DNA of 64,000 bases from JANNPJ01 sp965200525 (GCA_965200525.1 OZ241368.1:2480001-2544000); one strand, 5' to 3'. Shown: positions 31,787 through 40,437, counted from the stretch's first letter. Notes: generated by a model from the sequence alone, not told the origin. Numbers and translations are program-made.

Positions 31787-33511
31787 TCAGCCCCGCAGCG
31801 CCGAGGCGAAGATCTTCGGCAGTCGGGCCCAGCCGGGCCGGGCCGCGAACGCGGTCAGGGCCTCGCCGGTGCCGGCCGCCGTCCGGTTGGTCACGAACCA
31901 CGGCGGCTTCGGGGTGATCGCCGGCTCACCGTGCAGCAGCGATCGCGGCGAGGGCCGGAACGGTCCGCGCACCACCGTCCGCTCCGGGTCCTCCAGCAGC
32001 AGCGCGTTGTGGACCTTGCCGATGCCGCTCTGGACGTCGTCCAGCGTGTGCCCGGGGAAGGCCCCCCAGACGCCGCGCTCAAGCAGGAAGCCCACCCCGG
32101 TCCAGGCGTTCACCGCGATGCAGCCGTAGCGCAGGTCGGCCAGGCCGTCCTCGAACGCCGGGCCCAGCTGCTTCAGGGTGCCCGGGTGGGCGATCACGTT
32201 CACGCCCAGGGTGCCGTTGAACTCGTCGTTGGCCAGGGTGACGGCGTCCTGGAAGTACTGCAGACCGGTTCCGGGCAGCTCAACGACGCCGAACACCGGG
32301 GCGAAGAACTCGGTGTTCAGCAGGTCGGCCCGATCGTCGGCCCCGGCCCGGACCAGCAACCGGCCCGCCTGCGGGCCGAGCCGCTCGGCGTCCGGGTACC
32401 CGGCCAGGGCCTGGGCCACCCGCTGATCGCTGCCCGGGTAGTAGGCCGGCCGGGCCGGGGCCCGGGTCAGCGCGGAGCGCACCTCGGCCAGGAACTGATC
32501 CTTCTGGGCCCAGTCCGAGCTCAGCACCAGCACCTGCCCGGCAATGCAGTTGTAGCCGCCGTTGTGCAGCCGCTGGGTGACGACGTGCTCGGCCTGGTAC
32601 CGCAGATCGGCCTTCGACCAGCGGCCCGGCAGCACGATCACCGGCGAGACCCCGCCCAGCTCGCTGGTGATCTCCGTGTTCTCCAGCCGCGGCCGGTGCT
32701 CGGCCTTGCGCTCGGCCTGCTCCGGGCCGGTGCCGTAGACGATCGCGTCGTGGGTGGCCGCGCTGCCGGTCATGTGTACGTGCCCGACCCGGCCGTGCTC
32801 AACCAGGTAGCCGCCGACGTCGGCGCCCCCGACCAGGATTCGCAGCACCCCGAGGTCGATCAGGGGCGCGAACACGAGCTCGAACACGGCCCGCATCGGG
32901 TCGGTGATCGGGTTCAGCTTCAGCGCCACCACCCGGTTGTGAGCGTACAGCTCGTAGAGCACGTCCAGCGGCGGGATCGAGGTGATGTTGCCCGCCCCCA
33001 GCACCACGCCGACGCCGTGGGTGTCGGCCGGGTCGCGCTCGGCCAGGCCGGCCCGGGCCCGCACGGTGGCCTCGTCCACCCCCGGCGGCATCCAGACCTC
33101 GGCCGAGAATCCGCTCAGCAACAGGCGGTCGTAGATCGTGTTCGGCAGCACCGAGACCGTCACCCGCCCGCCCGGCGCCCGGCCCAGGGCGAAGCCGTCC
33201 ACCGGGCTGTCGCCCCGCTCCAGCGCGTGCAGGCTCTGGGCCAGGGCGGCGGTGGCGCCGAGCACGGCGTAGGGGCCGGACAGCCACTCCTCGCCGAGTA
33301 GCGGCGACCCGGCCGGCAGCCCCTTGAACGAGGCCGCGGCGTCCACCCATTCCTGGGCGTGCCGGGCGGTCAGGGCGTGCAGCTGCTCGAGCAGCTCCCG
33401 GCGCCGGGCCAGCGGGGTCGCCGCCCAGGTGGCCTCGCCCCGGACGAGCTCGGCCAGGGCAGCGTCGAGCTGGTCGGCGACGGGCTCGGACAGCAGCGGC
33501 TGGGTACTCAT
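31787..33511 (-). CDS. Aldehyde dehydrogenase-family protein, 574 residues
   Basis: The start is ATG 33511 (MSTQPLLSEPV). Typical ALDH segments are present though diverged: GVVLGAGNITSIPPLDVLYE, VALKLNPITDPMRAVFE (cofactor Lys), VHMTGSAATHDAIV, TSELGGVSPVIVLPG and the catalytic cysteine in NGGYNCIAGQ, plus NTEFFAPVFGVVEL. It oxidises an aldehyde with NAD(P)+; the substrate is unknown. At 574 residues it is longer than standard ALDH (about 480-500). It lies 10 bp behind an ABC ATPase gene, so the two are likely co-transcribed. Confidence 0.85.
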   Translation of the reverse strand: MSTQPLLSEPVADQLDAALAELVRGEATWAATPLARRRELLEQLHALTARHAQEWVDAAASFKGLPAGSPLLGEEWLSGPYAVLGATAALAQSLHALERGDSPVDGFALGRAPGGRVTVSVLPNTIYDRLLLSGFSAEVWMPPGVDEATVRARAGLAERDPADTHGVGVVLGAGNITSIPPLDVLYELYAHNRVVALKLNPITDPMRAVFELVFAPLIDLGVLRILVGGADVGGYLVEHGRVGHVHMTGSAATHDAIVYGTGPEQAERKAEHRPRLENTEITSELGGVSPVIVLPGRWSKADLRYQAEHVVTQRLHNGGYNCIAGQVLVLSSDWAQKDQFLAEVRSALTRAPARPAYYPGSDQRVAQALAGYPDAERLGPQAGRLLVRAGADDRADLLNTEFFAPVFGVVELPGTGLQYFQDAVTLANDEFNGTLGVNVIAHPGTLKQLGPAFEDGLADLRYGCIAVNAWTGVGFLLERGVWGAFPGHTLDDVQSGIGKVHNALLLEDPERTVVRGPFRPSPRSLLHGEPAITPKPPWFVTNRTAAGTGEALTAFAARPGWARLPKIFASALRG

Positions 33512-33521
33512 CTGCTCATCA

Positions 33522-34712
33522 TCACCTCTCCGGGTGCCACAGGGCCCGGCCGGTGACCGGGTCGAACACGTGCGCATGGCTGACGTCGACGGCGATCGGC
33601 ACGCTCTGGCCGACCCGCACCGAGGTGTTGCGCCCGAACCGCGAGCGCAGCCGGGCCTGGCCCGACCCGGCCGGTTCGTCGGCACCGGTCTCCCAGGAGC
33701 GCGCGCCGGGCACCGACACGGCCCGGGCCGCCACCTCCAGGGTGACGACGGCGTCCGGCCCGATCTCCTCCACCTGGACGACGGTGGCCGGCATCGTGAC
33801 GACGCTGGGGTCGCTGCCCTGCCGGGCGTCGTGCACCCGTTCGGGCCGGACGCCGATCACCACGTCGCGGTCGACGAAGGCGGCCAGCTCCTCGGTCAGC
33901 GGCGCCCACAGCGGCAGGGTGCGGGCGCCGACCCGGAAGCCGCCGAAACCACCGGCACCCCCGGCCGTCACCAGGCGGGCCGGCAGCAGGCCGATCGTCG
34001 GCGAGCCGACGAAGCTGGCCGCGAAGATGTCCACCGGGCGGTCGTACAGCTCGGCCGGCGTCGAGATCTGGACCACCCGGCCCGCGTTCAGCAGGGCGAT
34101 CCGGTCGGCCACGCCCATCGCCTCACCCTGGTCGTGGGTGACGTAGAACGTGCTGACGTCGAACCGCCGGACCACCTCGACGATCCGCCGGCGCACCTCC
34201 CAGCGCTGGCCGGCGTCCAGGTGGGCCAGGGGTTCGTCGAACAGGAAGGCGGTGGGCGCGTGCACCAGGGCGTGCCCGATACCGACCCGGGCCAGCTCGC
34301 CCGACGACAGGGTTCTCGGCATCCGCCGCAGCAGGCGGTTCAGCCGCAGCCCGCGGGCCTGGGCCTCGACCCGCTCGTCGACCTCGGGCCCGGTCACCTT
34401 GCGGATCTGCAGGCCCCAGCCGAGGTTCTCGGAGACGTCGAGGAACGGGATCACCGTGCTGGACTCGAACACCATGGCCACCCGGCGCTCGTCCGGCGGC
34501 AGGGCGGTGACCGGCCGCCCCCCGATCAGCACCTCGCCGATACGCACCGGGACCAGGCCGGCGACGGCCCGCAGCAGGGTCGACTTGCCACTGCCGGACG
34601 GGCCGAGCACGGCCAGGATCTCGCCCTGCTCGGCGGTCACGCTGACCTCGTGCAGCGCGGTGCCCCCGCCCGGGTAGACCACGGTGACGCCCCGCAGGCC
34701 GGTGATCGGCAT
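33522..34712 (-). CDS. Orphan MalK/UgpC-type ABC transporter ATPase, 396 residues
   Basis: Walker A GPSGSGKST (about 36-44), Q-loop region VFESSTVIPFLDV, signature LSSGELARVGIGHALV, Walker B FLFDEPLAHLDAGQ and H-loop YVTHDQGEAMGVADRI. The C-terminal 150 residues are TOBE-type beta modules (IGVRPERVHD). This is the import ATPase type for sugars, polyols or glycerol phosphate. The Q-loop lacks the usual Gln (F-E-S-S-T), and the signature has S-S-G-E rather than S-G-G-Q, so it may be a diverged member. No permease or binding protein is encoded nearby. Confidence 0.9.
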   Translation of the reverse strand: MPITGLRGVTVVYPGGGTALHEVSVTAEQGEILAVLGPSGSGKSTLLRAVAGLVPVRIGEVLIGGRPVTALPPDERRVAMVFESSTVIPFLDVSENLGWGLQIRKVTGPEVDERVEAQARGLRLNRLLRRMPRTLSSGELARVGIGHALVHAPTAFLFDEPLAHLDAGQRWEVRRRIVEVVRRFDVSTFYVTHDQGEAMGVADRIALLNAGRVVQISTPAELYDRPVDIFAASFVGSPTIGLLPARLVTAGGAGGFGGFRVGARTLPLWAPLTEELAAFVDRDVVIGVRPERVHDARQGSDPSVVTMPATVVQVEEIGPDAVVTLEVAARAVSVPGARSWETGADEPAGSGQARLRSRFGRNTSVRVGQSVPIAVDVSHAHVFDPVTGRALWHPER

Positions 34713-34813
34713 CAGTGTCGGCCCGCCCCTCGCATCGTCGCGACCACCAGTTTCTCAGCTTCCCCGCTGAGCGCCAGAGGGTCGCAGGACCCGATCTGGG
34801 GTAAATACCGGGG

Positions 34814-34931
34814 GGATGCGGTGGTGGATGCGGTGGTGGATGCGGTGGTGGATGCGGTGGTGGATGCGGTGGTGGATGCGGTGGTGGATGCGGTGGTGGA
34901 TGCGGTGGTGGATGCGGTGGTGGATGCGGGG
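34814..34931. repeat. 12-bp tandem repeat GGATGCGGTGGT, about 10 units
   Basis: The unit repeats with an exact 12-base period; ATG triplets stand at 34816 and every 12 bases to 34924, with no sequence variation between units until the right edge. On the + strand it would encode repeated Met-Arg-Trp-Trp, but that frame continues antisense to the next gene and has no ribosome site, so it is not called. It begins directly behind the stop of a minus-strand gene. Confidence 0.95.
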
Positions 34932-34937
34932 GCGGGC

Positions 34938-35486
34938 TCAGGTCAGGGCGGCGACCAGCTCGTGCGACGCCTCGGTGCCCATCACCAGCTGGCTGACCGG
35001 GGATCGGCGAAAGACCGCGGTGCGCACCACCGCCGGCCGGCGGAGCGTGACCCGCACGAAGGGCACCGGGCCACCGCGCCAGACCGTCACCTGGCCGGAA
35101 CCGGCCGACAGCGAGATGCCCAGACCGATCGGCCGGTTCGCGGCCGGCCCGAACAGCTCGGCCTGCACGATGTCGGCCCGCGGCACCCGGATCCCGCCCA
35201 GCAGCCCGAACCGCAGCCGGAGCTGTTCCGGGTCGAGAGTGATCCGGCCGGTCAGAGCGCTGGCGATGGTGATCACCACGGCGACCGTGGGCAGCACCAG
35301 AGCCAGATCGAGCAGGCAGGCCGCCGGGTCGGGCAGCAGGGCGCTGGTGATCGCGGCCAGGGCCACTGTCTCGGCCACGGCCAGCAGCGCGCCGCCCAGG
35401 GTCAGCCAGAGCCAGGCGCTGCGCGGGCCCAGGTCAAAGCTGCGCTGTTCGATGATCGAATCCGGCGCCTCGTCCATTGCGGACAT
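34938..35486 (-). CDS. Hypothetical two-helix membrane protein, 182 residues
   Basis: Two hydrophobic helices (WLWLTLGGALLAVAETVALA and LLDLALVLPTVAVVITIASA) are followed by a beta-rich cytoplasmic domain (ITLDPEQLRLRFGLLGGIRV, then VTVWRGGPVPFVRVTLRRP), a layout like small PH-domain-like membrane proteins. The start is uncertain: ATG 35486 is used, with ATG 35477 and a TTG at 35507 also possible; none has a clear ribosome site. The 10-unit tandem repeat lies just beyond its stop. Confidence 0.7.
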   Translation of the reverse strand: MSAMDEAPDSIIEQRSFDLGPRSAWLWLTLGGALLAVAETVALAAITSALLPDPAACLLDLALVLPTVAVVITIASALTGRITLDPEQLRLRFGLLGGIRVPRADIVQAELFGPAANRPIGLGISLSAGSGQVTVWRGGPVPFVRVTLRRPAVVRTAVFRRSPVSQLVMGTEASHELVAALT

Positions 35487-35555
35487 AGTGGCAGAGACAG
35501 TGTGCAATCACCCCGATCATCGACGTCCATCCCCCGAATCGGGGAGGATGGCCAG

Positions 35556-35981
35556 ATGACCGGACCACTGCGGATCAACTCGTCCGTCGTGATCCCCAAG
35601 CACGAGCTGCAGTGGCGCTTCTCCCGCTCGTCCGGGCCCGGTGGGCAGGGCGTCAACACCACCGACAGCCGGGCCCAACTGCGCTGGGACGTCGCGACCA
35701 GTTCGGCCCTCACCCCGGAGCAGCGCTCCCGGGCGCTGGCCCGGCTGGGCCACCGCCTGGTCGACGGCGTGATCCAGATCAGTGCCTCGGAACAACGCTC
35801 CCAGCTGCAGAACCGCGACGCGGCCGAGCAGCGGCTGGCCGAGATCGTGGCCGCCGCTCTGGCCCCGCCACCACGAAGCCGCCGGGCCACCCGGCCGACC
35901 CGGGGTTCGGTGGAGCGCCGGATCGCCGGCAAGCGGCGCCGCTCCGACGTGAAGCGACTGCGCCGGGACACCGACGACTGA
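35556..35981 (+). CDS. arfB: ArfB/YaeJ-like peptidyl-tRNA hydrolase (ribosome rescue), 141 residues
   Basis: The start is ATG 35556 with GGGGAGGA eight bases upstream. The RF-1-type domain has the catalytic loop SSGPGGQGVNTTDSRAQLRW (GGQ at about 28-30). The C-terminal tail is strongly basic (SRRATRPTRG, IAGKRRRSDVKRLRR), as in ArfB, where it enters the empty mRNA channel. It releases nascent chains from ribosomes stalled on truncated mRNA. There is no stop-codon recognition domain, so it is not a true release factor. Confidence 0.92.
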   Translation: MTGPLRINSSVVIPKHELQWRFSRSSGPGGQGVNTTDSRAQLRWDVATSSALTPEQRSRALARLGHRLVDGVIQISASEQRSQLQNRDAAEQRLAEIVAAALAPPPRSRRATRPTRGSVERRIAGKRRRSDVKRLRRDTDD

Positions 35982-36244
35982 CCCCTTCCCACTGCTGCCG
36001 TCGGATTTGAAGCGATCCTGACGCGGTTCTGAAACGCTTTGTGCCACTACTTTGCGCCACAATTGACGCGTTTCTGACCGGATTTTGGTAACTCACAGTT
36101 ATTTTTTAACCGTTATATACCTTTTCGGAGCCTATCTGGCTCAACTCAGCCGGTCGCATCTCAGGTTGCACATTCGCACGTGGGCCGCAGTCTTGAACAA
36201 GTTACCGAGCCGACTGGCGGCGCGGTCATCACTGAGGAGTAGCC

Positions 36245-36517
36245 ATGATTTCCGCAATCATTTCCGCGATCATTGTGGGTCTGATCATCGGTGCCCTTGG
36301 TCGTCTGGTCGTTCCGGGCAAGCAGGACATCCCGATCTGGCTGACCATCGTCATCGGCATCGTCGCCGCGCTCGTCGGCTCCGCCATCGCCGGCGCCCTG
36401 GGCGTCAAGGAGACCAACGGCGTCGACTGGATCCGCTGGATCATCGAGATCGCGCTGGCCGCTGCCGGCGTCTACCTGGTTGCCGGCGCGTACGGTCGTC
36501 GGGGCGTCACCCGCTGA
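36245..36517 (+). CDS. GlsB/YeaQ/YmgE-family stress membrane protein, 90 residues
   Basis: Three hydrophobic helices; the family start IISAIIVGLIIGALGRLVVP and the GxxxG-rich middle (IGIVAALVGSAIAGALG) match the transglycosylase-associated/GlsB family. ATG 36245 follows GAGGAGTAGCC. The 250 bp upstream are AT-rich by local standards (35990-36130) and hold the promoter; this family is often induced by stress. A terminator follows at 36629. Confidence 0.9.
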   Translation: MISAIISAIIVGLIIGALGRLVVPGKQDIPIWLTIVIGIVAALVGSAIAGALGVKETNGVDWIRWIIEIALAAAGVYLVAGAYGRRGVTR

Positions 36518-36628
36518 CTCTGCTGCACTCGCACCGCAGCTCCACCAGATTGACCACTGAACCCTGATCCACCCGATCCGAGACTGACGGCTCCCTCCGG
36601 TCACAGTCCCGGTCCGGGTTCGACAACC

Positions 36629-36671
36629 GGGCCTGGTCGCCAACGACGGCGACCGGGCCCGGCGTCGTTTT
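36629..36671 (+). terminator. Terminator after the GlsB-like gene
   Basis: GGGCCTGGTCGCC (36629-36641) pairs with GGCGACCGGGCCC (36648-36660) with one mismatch; TCGTTTTGT follows. Confidence 0.85.
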
Positions 36672-36678
36672 GTCCGTC

Positions 36679-36748
36679 GGGGGCCTGGGGCCGACTGGCG
36701 GTCGGCTGGGGCCGGCTGGGGGGCGGCTGGGGGTCGGCTGCGGGCGGG
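36679..36748. repeat. G-rich repeats (GGCTGGGG-like), quadruplex-prone
   Basis: Words such as GGCCTGGGGCC, CGGCTGGGG, CCGGCTGGGGGG and CGGCTGGGGG follow each other on the + strand with runs of four to six G. The gap 36518-36864 otherwise holds only the terminator and the palindrome below. Confidence 0.75.
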
Positions 36749-36815
36749 ACGGGAGTTCGGCCGTGTGCGCGACTTCGCACGGCGTTCCTCTGGCCGCACC
36801 GGCATTCGTCCTCTA

Positions 36816-36843
36816 AACTAAGTTACTAAGCGGTAACTTAGTT
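36816..36843. promoter_or_regulatory. 28-bp inverted repeat upstream of the second acyl-CoA dehydrogenase
   Basis: AACTAAGTTAC (36816-36826) is perfectly repeated as GTAACTTAGTT (36833-36843), with a 6-base centre. It lies 21 bp above the ATG in a short AT-rich stretch, the place of a promoter. The form fits a TetR-family fatty-acid regulator, but no such regulator gene is adjacent. Confidence 0.8.
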
Positions 36844-36864
36844 GGCAGTTGAGGGGATCACGAC

Positions 36865-38718
36865 ATGAGCCACTACCGGCACAACCTGCGAGACATCGAG
36901 TTCAACCTGTTCGAGCTCTTCGGCCGCGACCAGGTGCTCGGCACGGCTCCGTTCGACGACCTCGACCCGGACACCGCCCGCGAGACGCTGCGCGAGATGG
37001 CCCGGCTGGCCACCGAGGACCTCGCGCCGTCCCTGCTCGACTCCGACCACAACCCGCCGGTGTTCGACCCGACGACCTACACGGCCACCCTGCCGGAGTC
37101 GTTCAAGAAGTCGTACCAGGCCTACATGGACTCCGGCTTCTGGGCGATCGGCCTGCCCGCCGAGCTCGACGGGACGCCGGCGCCCTCGACCCTGCGCTGG
37201 GCGCTGCTGGAGTTCATCCTGGGCGCCAACCCCGCCGTCCACATGTATGCCTCGTCGTTCGGCATGGCCGAGATCCTGCACGCCCTGGGCACCCCGGAGC
37301 AGCAGCGGGTGGCCCAGCTGATCGTCGAGAAGAAGTGGGGCGTGACCATGGTGCTGACCGAGCCGGACGCCGGTTCGGACGTAGGCGCCGGCCGCACCAA
37401 GGCGGTGCAGACCGCTGACGGCGAGTGGCAGATCAGCGGGGTCAAGCGGTTCATCACCTCGGCCGAGCACGACCTGGCCGAGAACATCATCCACCTGGTG
37501 CTGGCCCGCCCCGAGGGCGCCGGCCCGGGCACCAAGGGACTGTCGCTGTTCGTCGTCCCCAAGTTCCACTTCGACCCGCAGACCGGTGAACTGGGCGAGC
37601 GCAACGGCGCTTTCGTCACCAACGTCGAGGACAAGATGGGCCTCAAGGTGTCGACCACCTGCGAGCTGCGGTTCGGCGAGGTGGACAACCGGCCCGCGGT
37701 CGGCACCCTGGTCGGCGGCGTGCACGACGGCATCGCCCAGATGTTCAACGTGATCGAGGGCGCCCGGATGATGGTCGGCACCAAGGCCATCGCCACCCTG
37801 TCGACCGGGTACCTGAACGCCCTGGACTACGCCAAACAGCGGGTGCAGGGGGCCGACCTGACCCAGAACAGCAACAAGGCCGCACCCCGGGTCACCATCA
37901 CCCAGCACCCCGACGTCCGCCGCTCGCTGATGACCCAGAAGGCCTACGCCGAGGGCCTGCGGGCGATGGTGCTGTTCACCGCCGTCCAGCAGGACGCGGT
38001 GAAGATCGCGGCCGCAGCCGGGCAGCGCGACGAGGTCGCCGAGGGCCTGAACGACTTCCTGCTGCCGCTGGTCAAGGGGGTCGGCTCGGAACGGGCCTGG
38101 GCCCTGCTGGGCACCGAGACCCTGCAGACCTTCGGCGGCTCGGGCTTCCTCAAGGACTACCCGATCGAGCAGTACGTGCGCGACGCCAAGATCGACACCC
38201 TGTACGAGGGGACAACGGCGATCCAGGGCATGGACTTCTTCTTCCGGAAGATCGTCCGCGACCGGGGCCAGTCGCTGACCCAGCTCGGCCAGCAGATCGC
38301 CGAGTTCGCCAAGTCCGACCCGGGCGACGGCCGGCTGGCCCAGGAGCGCGAGCTGCTGGCCAACGCCCTGGACGACGTCCAGAAGATGGTCGACCACCTG
38401 ATCGGCACGATGATGTCGGCCGATCCCCGCTCGCCCGGCGCCGACCCCCGCAACATCTACAAGGTCGGTCAGAACACCACCCGGCTGTTGCTGGCCACCG
38501 GCGACCTGATCGTGGGCTGGCTGCTGCTGCGCCAGGCCGACATCGCCCTGACCGCGTTGAAGGGCGAGGTCAGCGAGACCGACCGGTCGTTCTACCAGGG
38601 CAAGGTGGCGGCCGCGTCGTTCTTCGCCAAGCAGTTCCTGCCCCGCCTGGCGGCCGAGCGGGCGATCACCGAGGCCACCGACAACGACCTGATGGACCTG
38701 GACGAAGCCGCTTTCTGA
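36865..38718 (+). CDS. Acyl-CoA dehydrogenase with C-terminal extension (FadE5-like), 617 residues
   Basis: ATG 36865 follows GAGGGG. Core segments: VTMVLTEPDAGSDVGAGRTK, SGVKRFITSAEHD, the middle beta domain, LYEGTTAIQGMDFFFRKIVR with the catalytic Glu region, then a C-terminal helical domain of about 130 residues. The long form matches mycobacterial FadE5-type and similar broad-range enzymes. It starts beta-oxidation of long acyl-CoAs. Unlike the ACAD at 12077, it has its own palindromic operator and a strong terminator, so it is a single-gene unit. Confidence 0.93.
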   Translation: MSHYRHNLRDIEFNLFELFGRDQVLGTAPFDDLDPDTARETLREMARLATEDLAPSLLDSDHNPPVFDPTTYTATLPESFKKSYQAYMDSGFWAIGLPAELDGTPAPSTLRWALLEFILGANPAVHMYASSFGMAEILHALGTPEQQRVAQLIVEKKWGVTMVLTEPDAGSDVGAGRTKAVQTADGEWQISGVKRFITSAEHDLAENIIHLVLARPEGAGPGTKGLSLFVVPKFHFDPQTGELGERNGAFVTNVEDKMGLKVSTTCELRFGEVDNRPAVGTLVGGVHDGIAQMFNVIEGARMMVGTKAIATLSTGYLNALDYAKQRVQGADLTQNSNKAAPRVTITQHPDVRRSLMTQKAYAEGLRAMVLFTAVQQDAVKIAAAAGQRDEVAEGLNDFLLPLVKGVGSERAWALLGTETLQTFGGSGFLKDYPIEQYVRDAKIDTLYEGTTAIQGMDFFFRKIVRDRGQSLTQLGQQIAEFAKSDPGDGRLAQERELLANALDDVQKMVDHLIGTMMSADPRSPGADPRNIYKVGQNTTRLLLATGDLIVGWLLLRQADIALTALKGEVSETDRSFYQGKVAAASFFAKQFLPRLAAERAITEATDNDLMDLDEAAF

Positions 38719-38739
38719 GCCGATCCGGCCGCACGATCA

Positions 38740-38774
38740 AAGGGCCGCCACCCCTCACCGGGTGGCGGCCCTTC
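38740..38774. terminator. Bidirectional terminator between convergent genes
   Basis: AAGGGCCGCCACCC (38740-38753) and GGGTGGCGGCCCTT (38760-38773) are perfect inverted repeats, with a CTCACC loop. It serves the acyl-CoA dehydrogenase and the convergent DUF6458 gene. Confidence 0.92.
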
Positions 38775-38787
38775 TGCGATGTAGCCC

Positions 38788-39033
38788 TCAGTAACGCGGG
38801 TCGGACGGCGGCAGCGGCGGGCCACCGACGTCGCGCCGCTCGACCACCTCGACGTGCGAGGTGTTGGTGCGCTGCTGCATCAGGAACAGCGACAAGATGA
38901 TGGCCAGGGCCCCGCCGGCCATGCAGATCCAGCCGACGGCACCGAGGTCGAGGCTGCCCACCGACTGATCGTTGACGCCGAAAGCCAAGATGCCCCCGAC
39001 CACGAGGAGAAAGATCCCGCCTCCGATGTACAT
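38788..39033 (-). CDS. DUF6458-type small membrane protein, 81 residues
   Basis: The start is ATG 39033 (MYIGGGIFLLVVGGILAFGV) with GGAAGG upstream. Two helices: the first as quoted, the second GAVGWICMAGGALAIILSLF; the tail is short, charged and Pro-rich. The starting MxIGGGIFLxxxGAILxFAV pattern is the DUF6458 mark. Function unknown; likely a cell-envelope protein. Confidence 0.88.
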   Translation of the reverse strand: MYIGGGIFLLVVGGILAFGVNDQSVGSLDLGAVGWICMAGGALAIILSLFLMQQRTNTSHVEVVERRDVGGPPLPPSDPRY

Positions 39034-39139
39034 GCCGACCAACCTTCCATTGACGCCAGGAATGCCAGTTTTAGTGACCTTGTGCATCGGCGCATGTCGA
39101 GATCAACACGACTGGCTCCGTTCTGTCCGACCCACGCCC

Positions 39140-39145
39140 TAGAGT
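39140..39145 (+). promoter_or_regulatory. Possible -10 element of the peptidase-helicase operon (leaderless)
   Basis: TAGAGT lies eight bases before the ATG of the metallopeptidase gene, and no Shine-Dalgarno sequence is present (CCGGAC precedes the ATG). This spacing is typical of leaderless actinobacterial mRNAs. A good -35 element is not evident. Confidence 0.45.
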
Positions 39146-39153
39146 TTCCGGAC

Positions 39154-40437
39154 ATGGACGAGGGACGGCGGGTGCGGTGGGGGCAGTTGCACCCGCTCGC
39201 CTATCACCAGGACGTCGCCGCCCGGCTGGAGCAGCAGGAGCCGGCCGGCTGGGCCACGGTGGCCACCCTGGCCCGGGCCACCCCCGGCGCAACGGCCGGC
39301 TGGGACCACGACCCGGCGGCCGACCCGGGAGCCGAACTGCTGCGCTCGGCCTACCGGCTGGAGCCGGCGGCGCACCCGGTGGTGCACTCGGCGCTGGCCC
39401 GGGCGGTCGAGAACCTGGGCATCGGTCGGCCGGTGGCCGTCTACCAGGTCGAGGGCGGCCTCACCGCCAACGCGGGCCTGCTCGAGCGGCCCGACGAGCT
39501 GGCCATCCTGGTCTCGGGCAACCTGATCCCGTTGCTGTCCGAGGCCGGCCTGGGTGCGGTCTTCGGCCACGAACTGGCCCACCACGTGCTCTGGTCGGCC
39601 GACGGCGGCCGTTACCAGGTGGCCGACCGGTTGCTCGAGCTGCTCTCGGTCGACGCCGCCACCCCGCCGCCGCTGCTGGAGACCTTCCGCCGGTACCGGC
39701 TGGCCACCGAACTGTTCGCCGACCGGGGTGCGGTGCTGGCCTGCGGCGACCTGCCGGCCGCGGTCGGGGCGCTGGTGACGACGGTGACCGGCCTGGCCGA
39801 CGTCGATCCGGTGGCGTACCTGGCCCGGGCGCAGGCAGCCGGCCCGAGCGGCAGCCGAGGCACCAGCCACCCCGAAACCGTGCTGCGGGCCTGGGCTCTC
39901 GACCGCTGGCACGCCGACCTGGTGGCCGAGCAGGCCGATGGCGCCCCGCTGCCGGCCGCCGATCGTCCGCCGGCCGGCGAGGTCGCGGTCAAGGCCCTGT
40001 TGCGCCCGGCCCTCGACCTCGACGCGCTCGACCTGTTCGACCGGGCCGACCTCGAACGGGTCACCCGCAACCTGATCGACGACCTGCTGCTCGACCCGCA
40101 GTGGCAGACCGAGAGCGTGCTCACCCACGGCCGGCAGTTCTTCCCCGACCTGAGTCCGGCCGCCGGCAGCGACCAGTGGGGCTCGCCGGCCGCCACGGTC
40201 CGGGTGCTGCCGGAGGGGGTCAGCGGCCAGACCCGCCGCTACCTCGGCTACGTGCTGCTCGACCTGGCCACCGTCGATCCCGATCTCGACCCGGAGCTGA
40301 GCCTGGCCCGGGCGGTCCGGTTCGCCGGGCAGATCGGCCTGAGCCCCGACTTCGAGCAACTGGCCCGGGCCGAGCTGACCCTCAGCGCGGCCGCCTGGGC
40401 CCGGATCTCGACCGCGGCCACGGCGGTCGCCGGATGA
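39154..40437 (+). CDS. M48-like zinc metallopeptidase, partner of DUF4011 helicase, 427 residues
   Basis: The start is ATG 39154. Zinc site: H139-E140-L-A-H143 (FGHELAHHVLWS), with the third ligand E186 in ATELFADRGAVLA, the M48/M56-like ExxxD arrangement (D190). The upstream strands (ILVSGNLIPLLSE) resemble the M48 edge. Unlike HtpX or Ste24 there is no membrane helix, so it should be cytoplasmic. The last 200 residues form an unknown helical domain. It overlaps the helicase start by four bases (ATGA, 40434-40437), so the two are made together. Substrate unknown. Confidence 0.85.
   Translation: MDEGRRVRWGQLHPLAYHQDVAARLEQQEPAGWATVATLARATPGATAGWDHDPAADPGAELLRSAYRLEPAAHPVVHSALARAVENLGIGRPVAVYQVEGGLTANAGLLERPDELAILVSGNLIPLLSEAGLGAVFGHELAHHVLWSADGGRYQVADRLLELLSVDAATPPPLLETFRRYRLATELFADRGAVLACGDLPAAVGALVTTVTGLADVDPVAYLARAQAAGPSGSRGTSHPETVLRAWALDRWHADLVAEQADGAPLPAADRPPAGEVAVKALLRPALDLDALDLFDRADLERVTRNLIDDLLLDPQWQTESVLTHGRQFFPDLSPAAGSDQWGSPAATVRVLPEGVSGQTRRYLGYVLLDLATVDPDLDPELSLARAVRFAGQIGLSPDFEQLARAELTLSAAAWARISTAATAVAG

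Noticed and set aside
34816..35559. Plus-strand frame starting with Met-Arg-Trp-Trp repeats
   Set aside because: It is created by the 12-bp repeat and runs antisense through a membrane-protein gene; no ribosome site.
39177..40433. Upstream extension of the helicase frame
   Set aside because: It overlaps the metallopeptidase gene out of frame and is Arg/Gly-rich noise; the ATG at 40434 with a 4-base overlap is the natural start.
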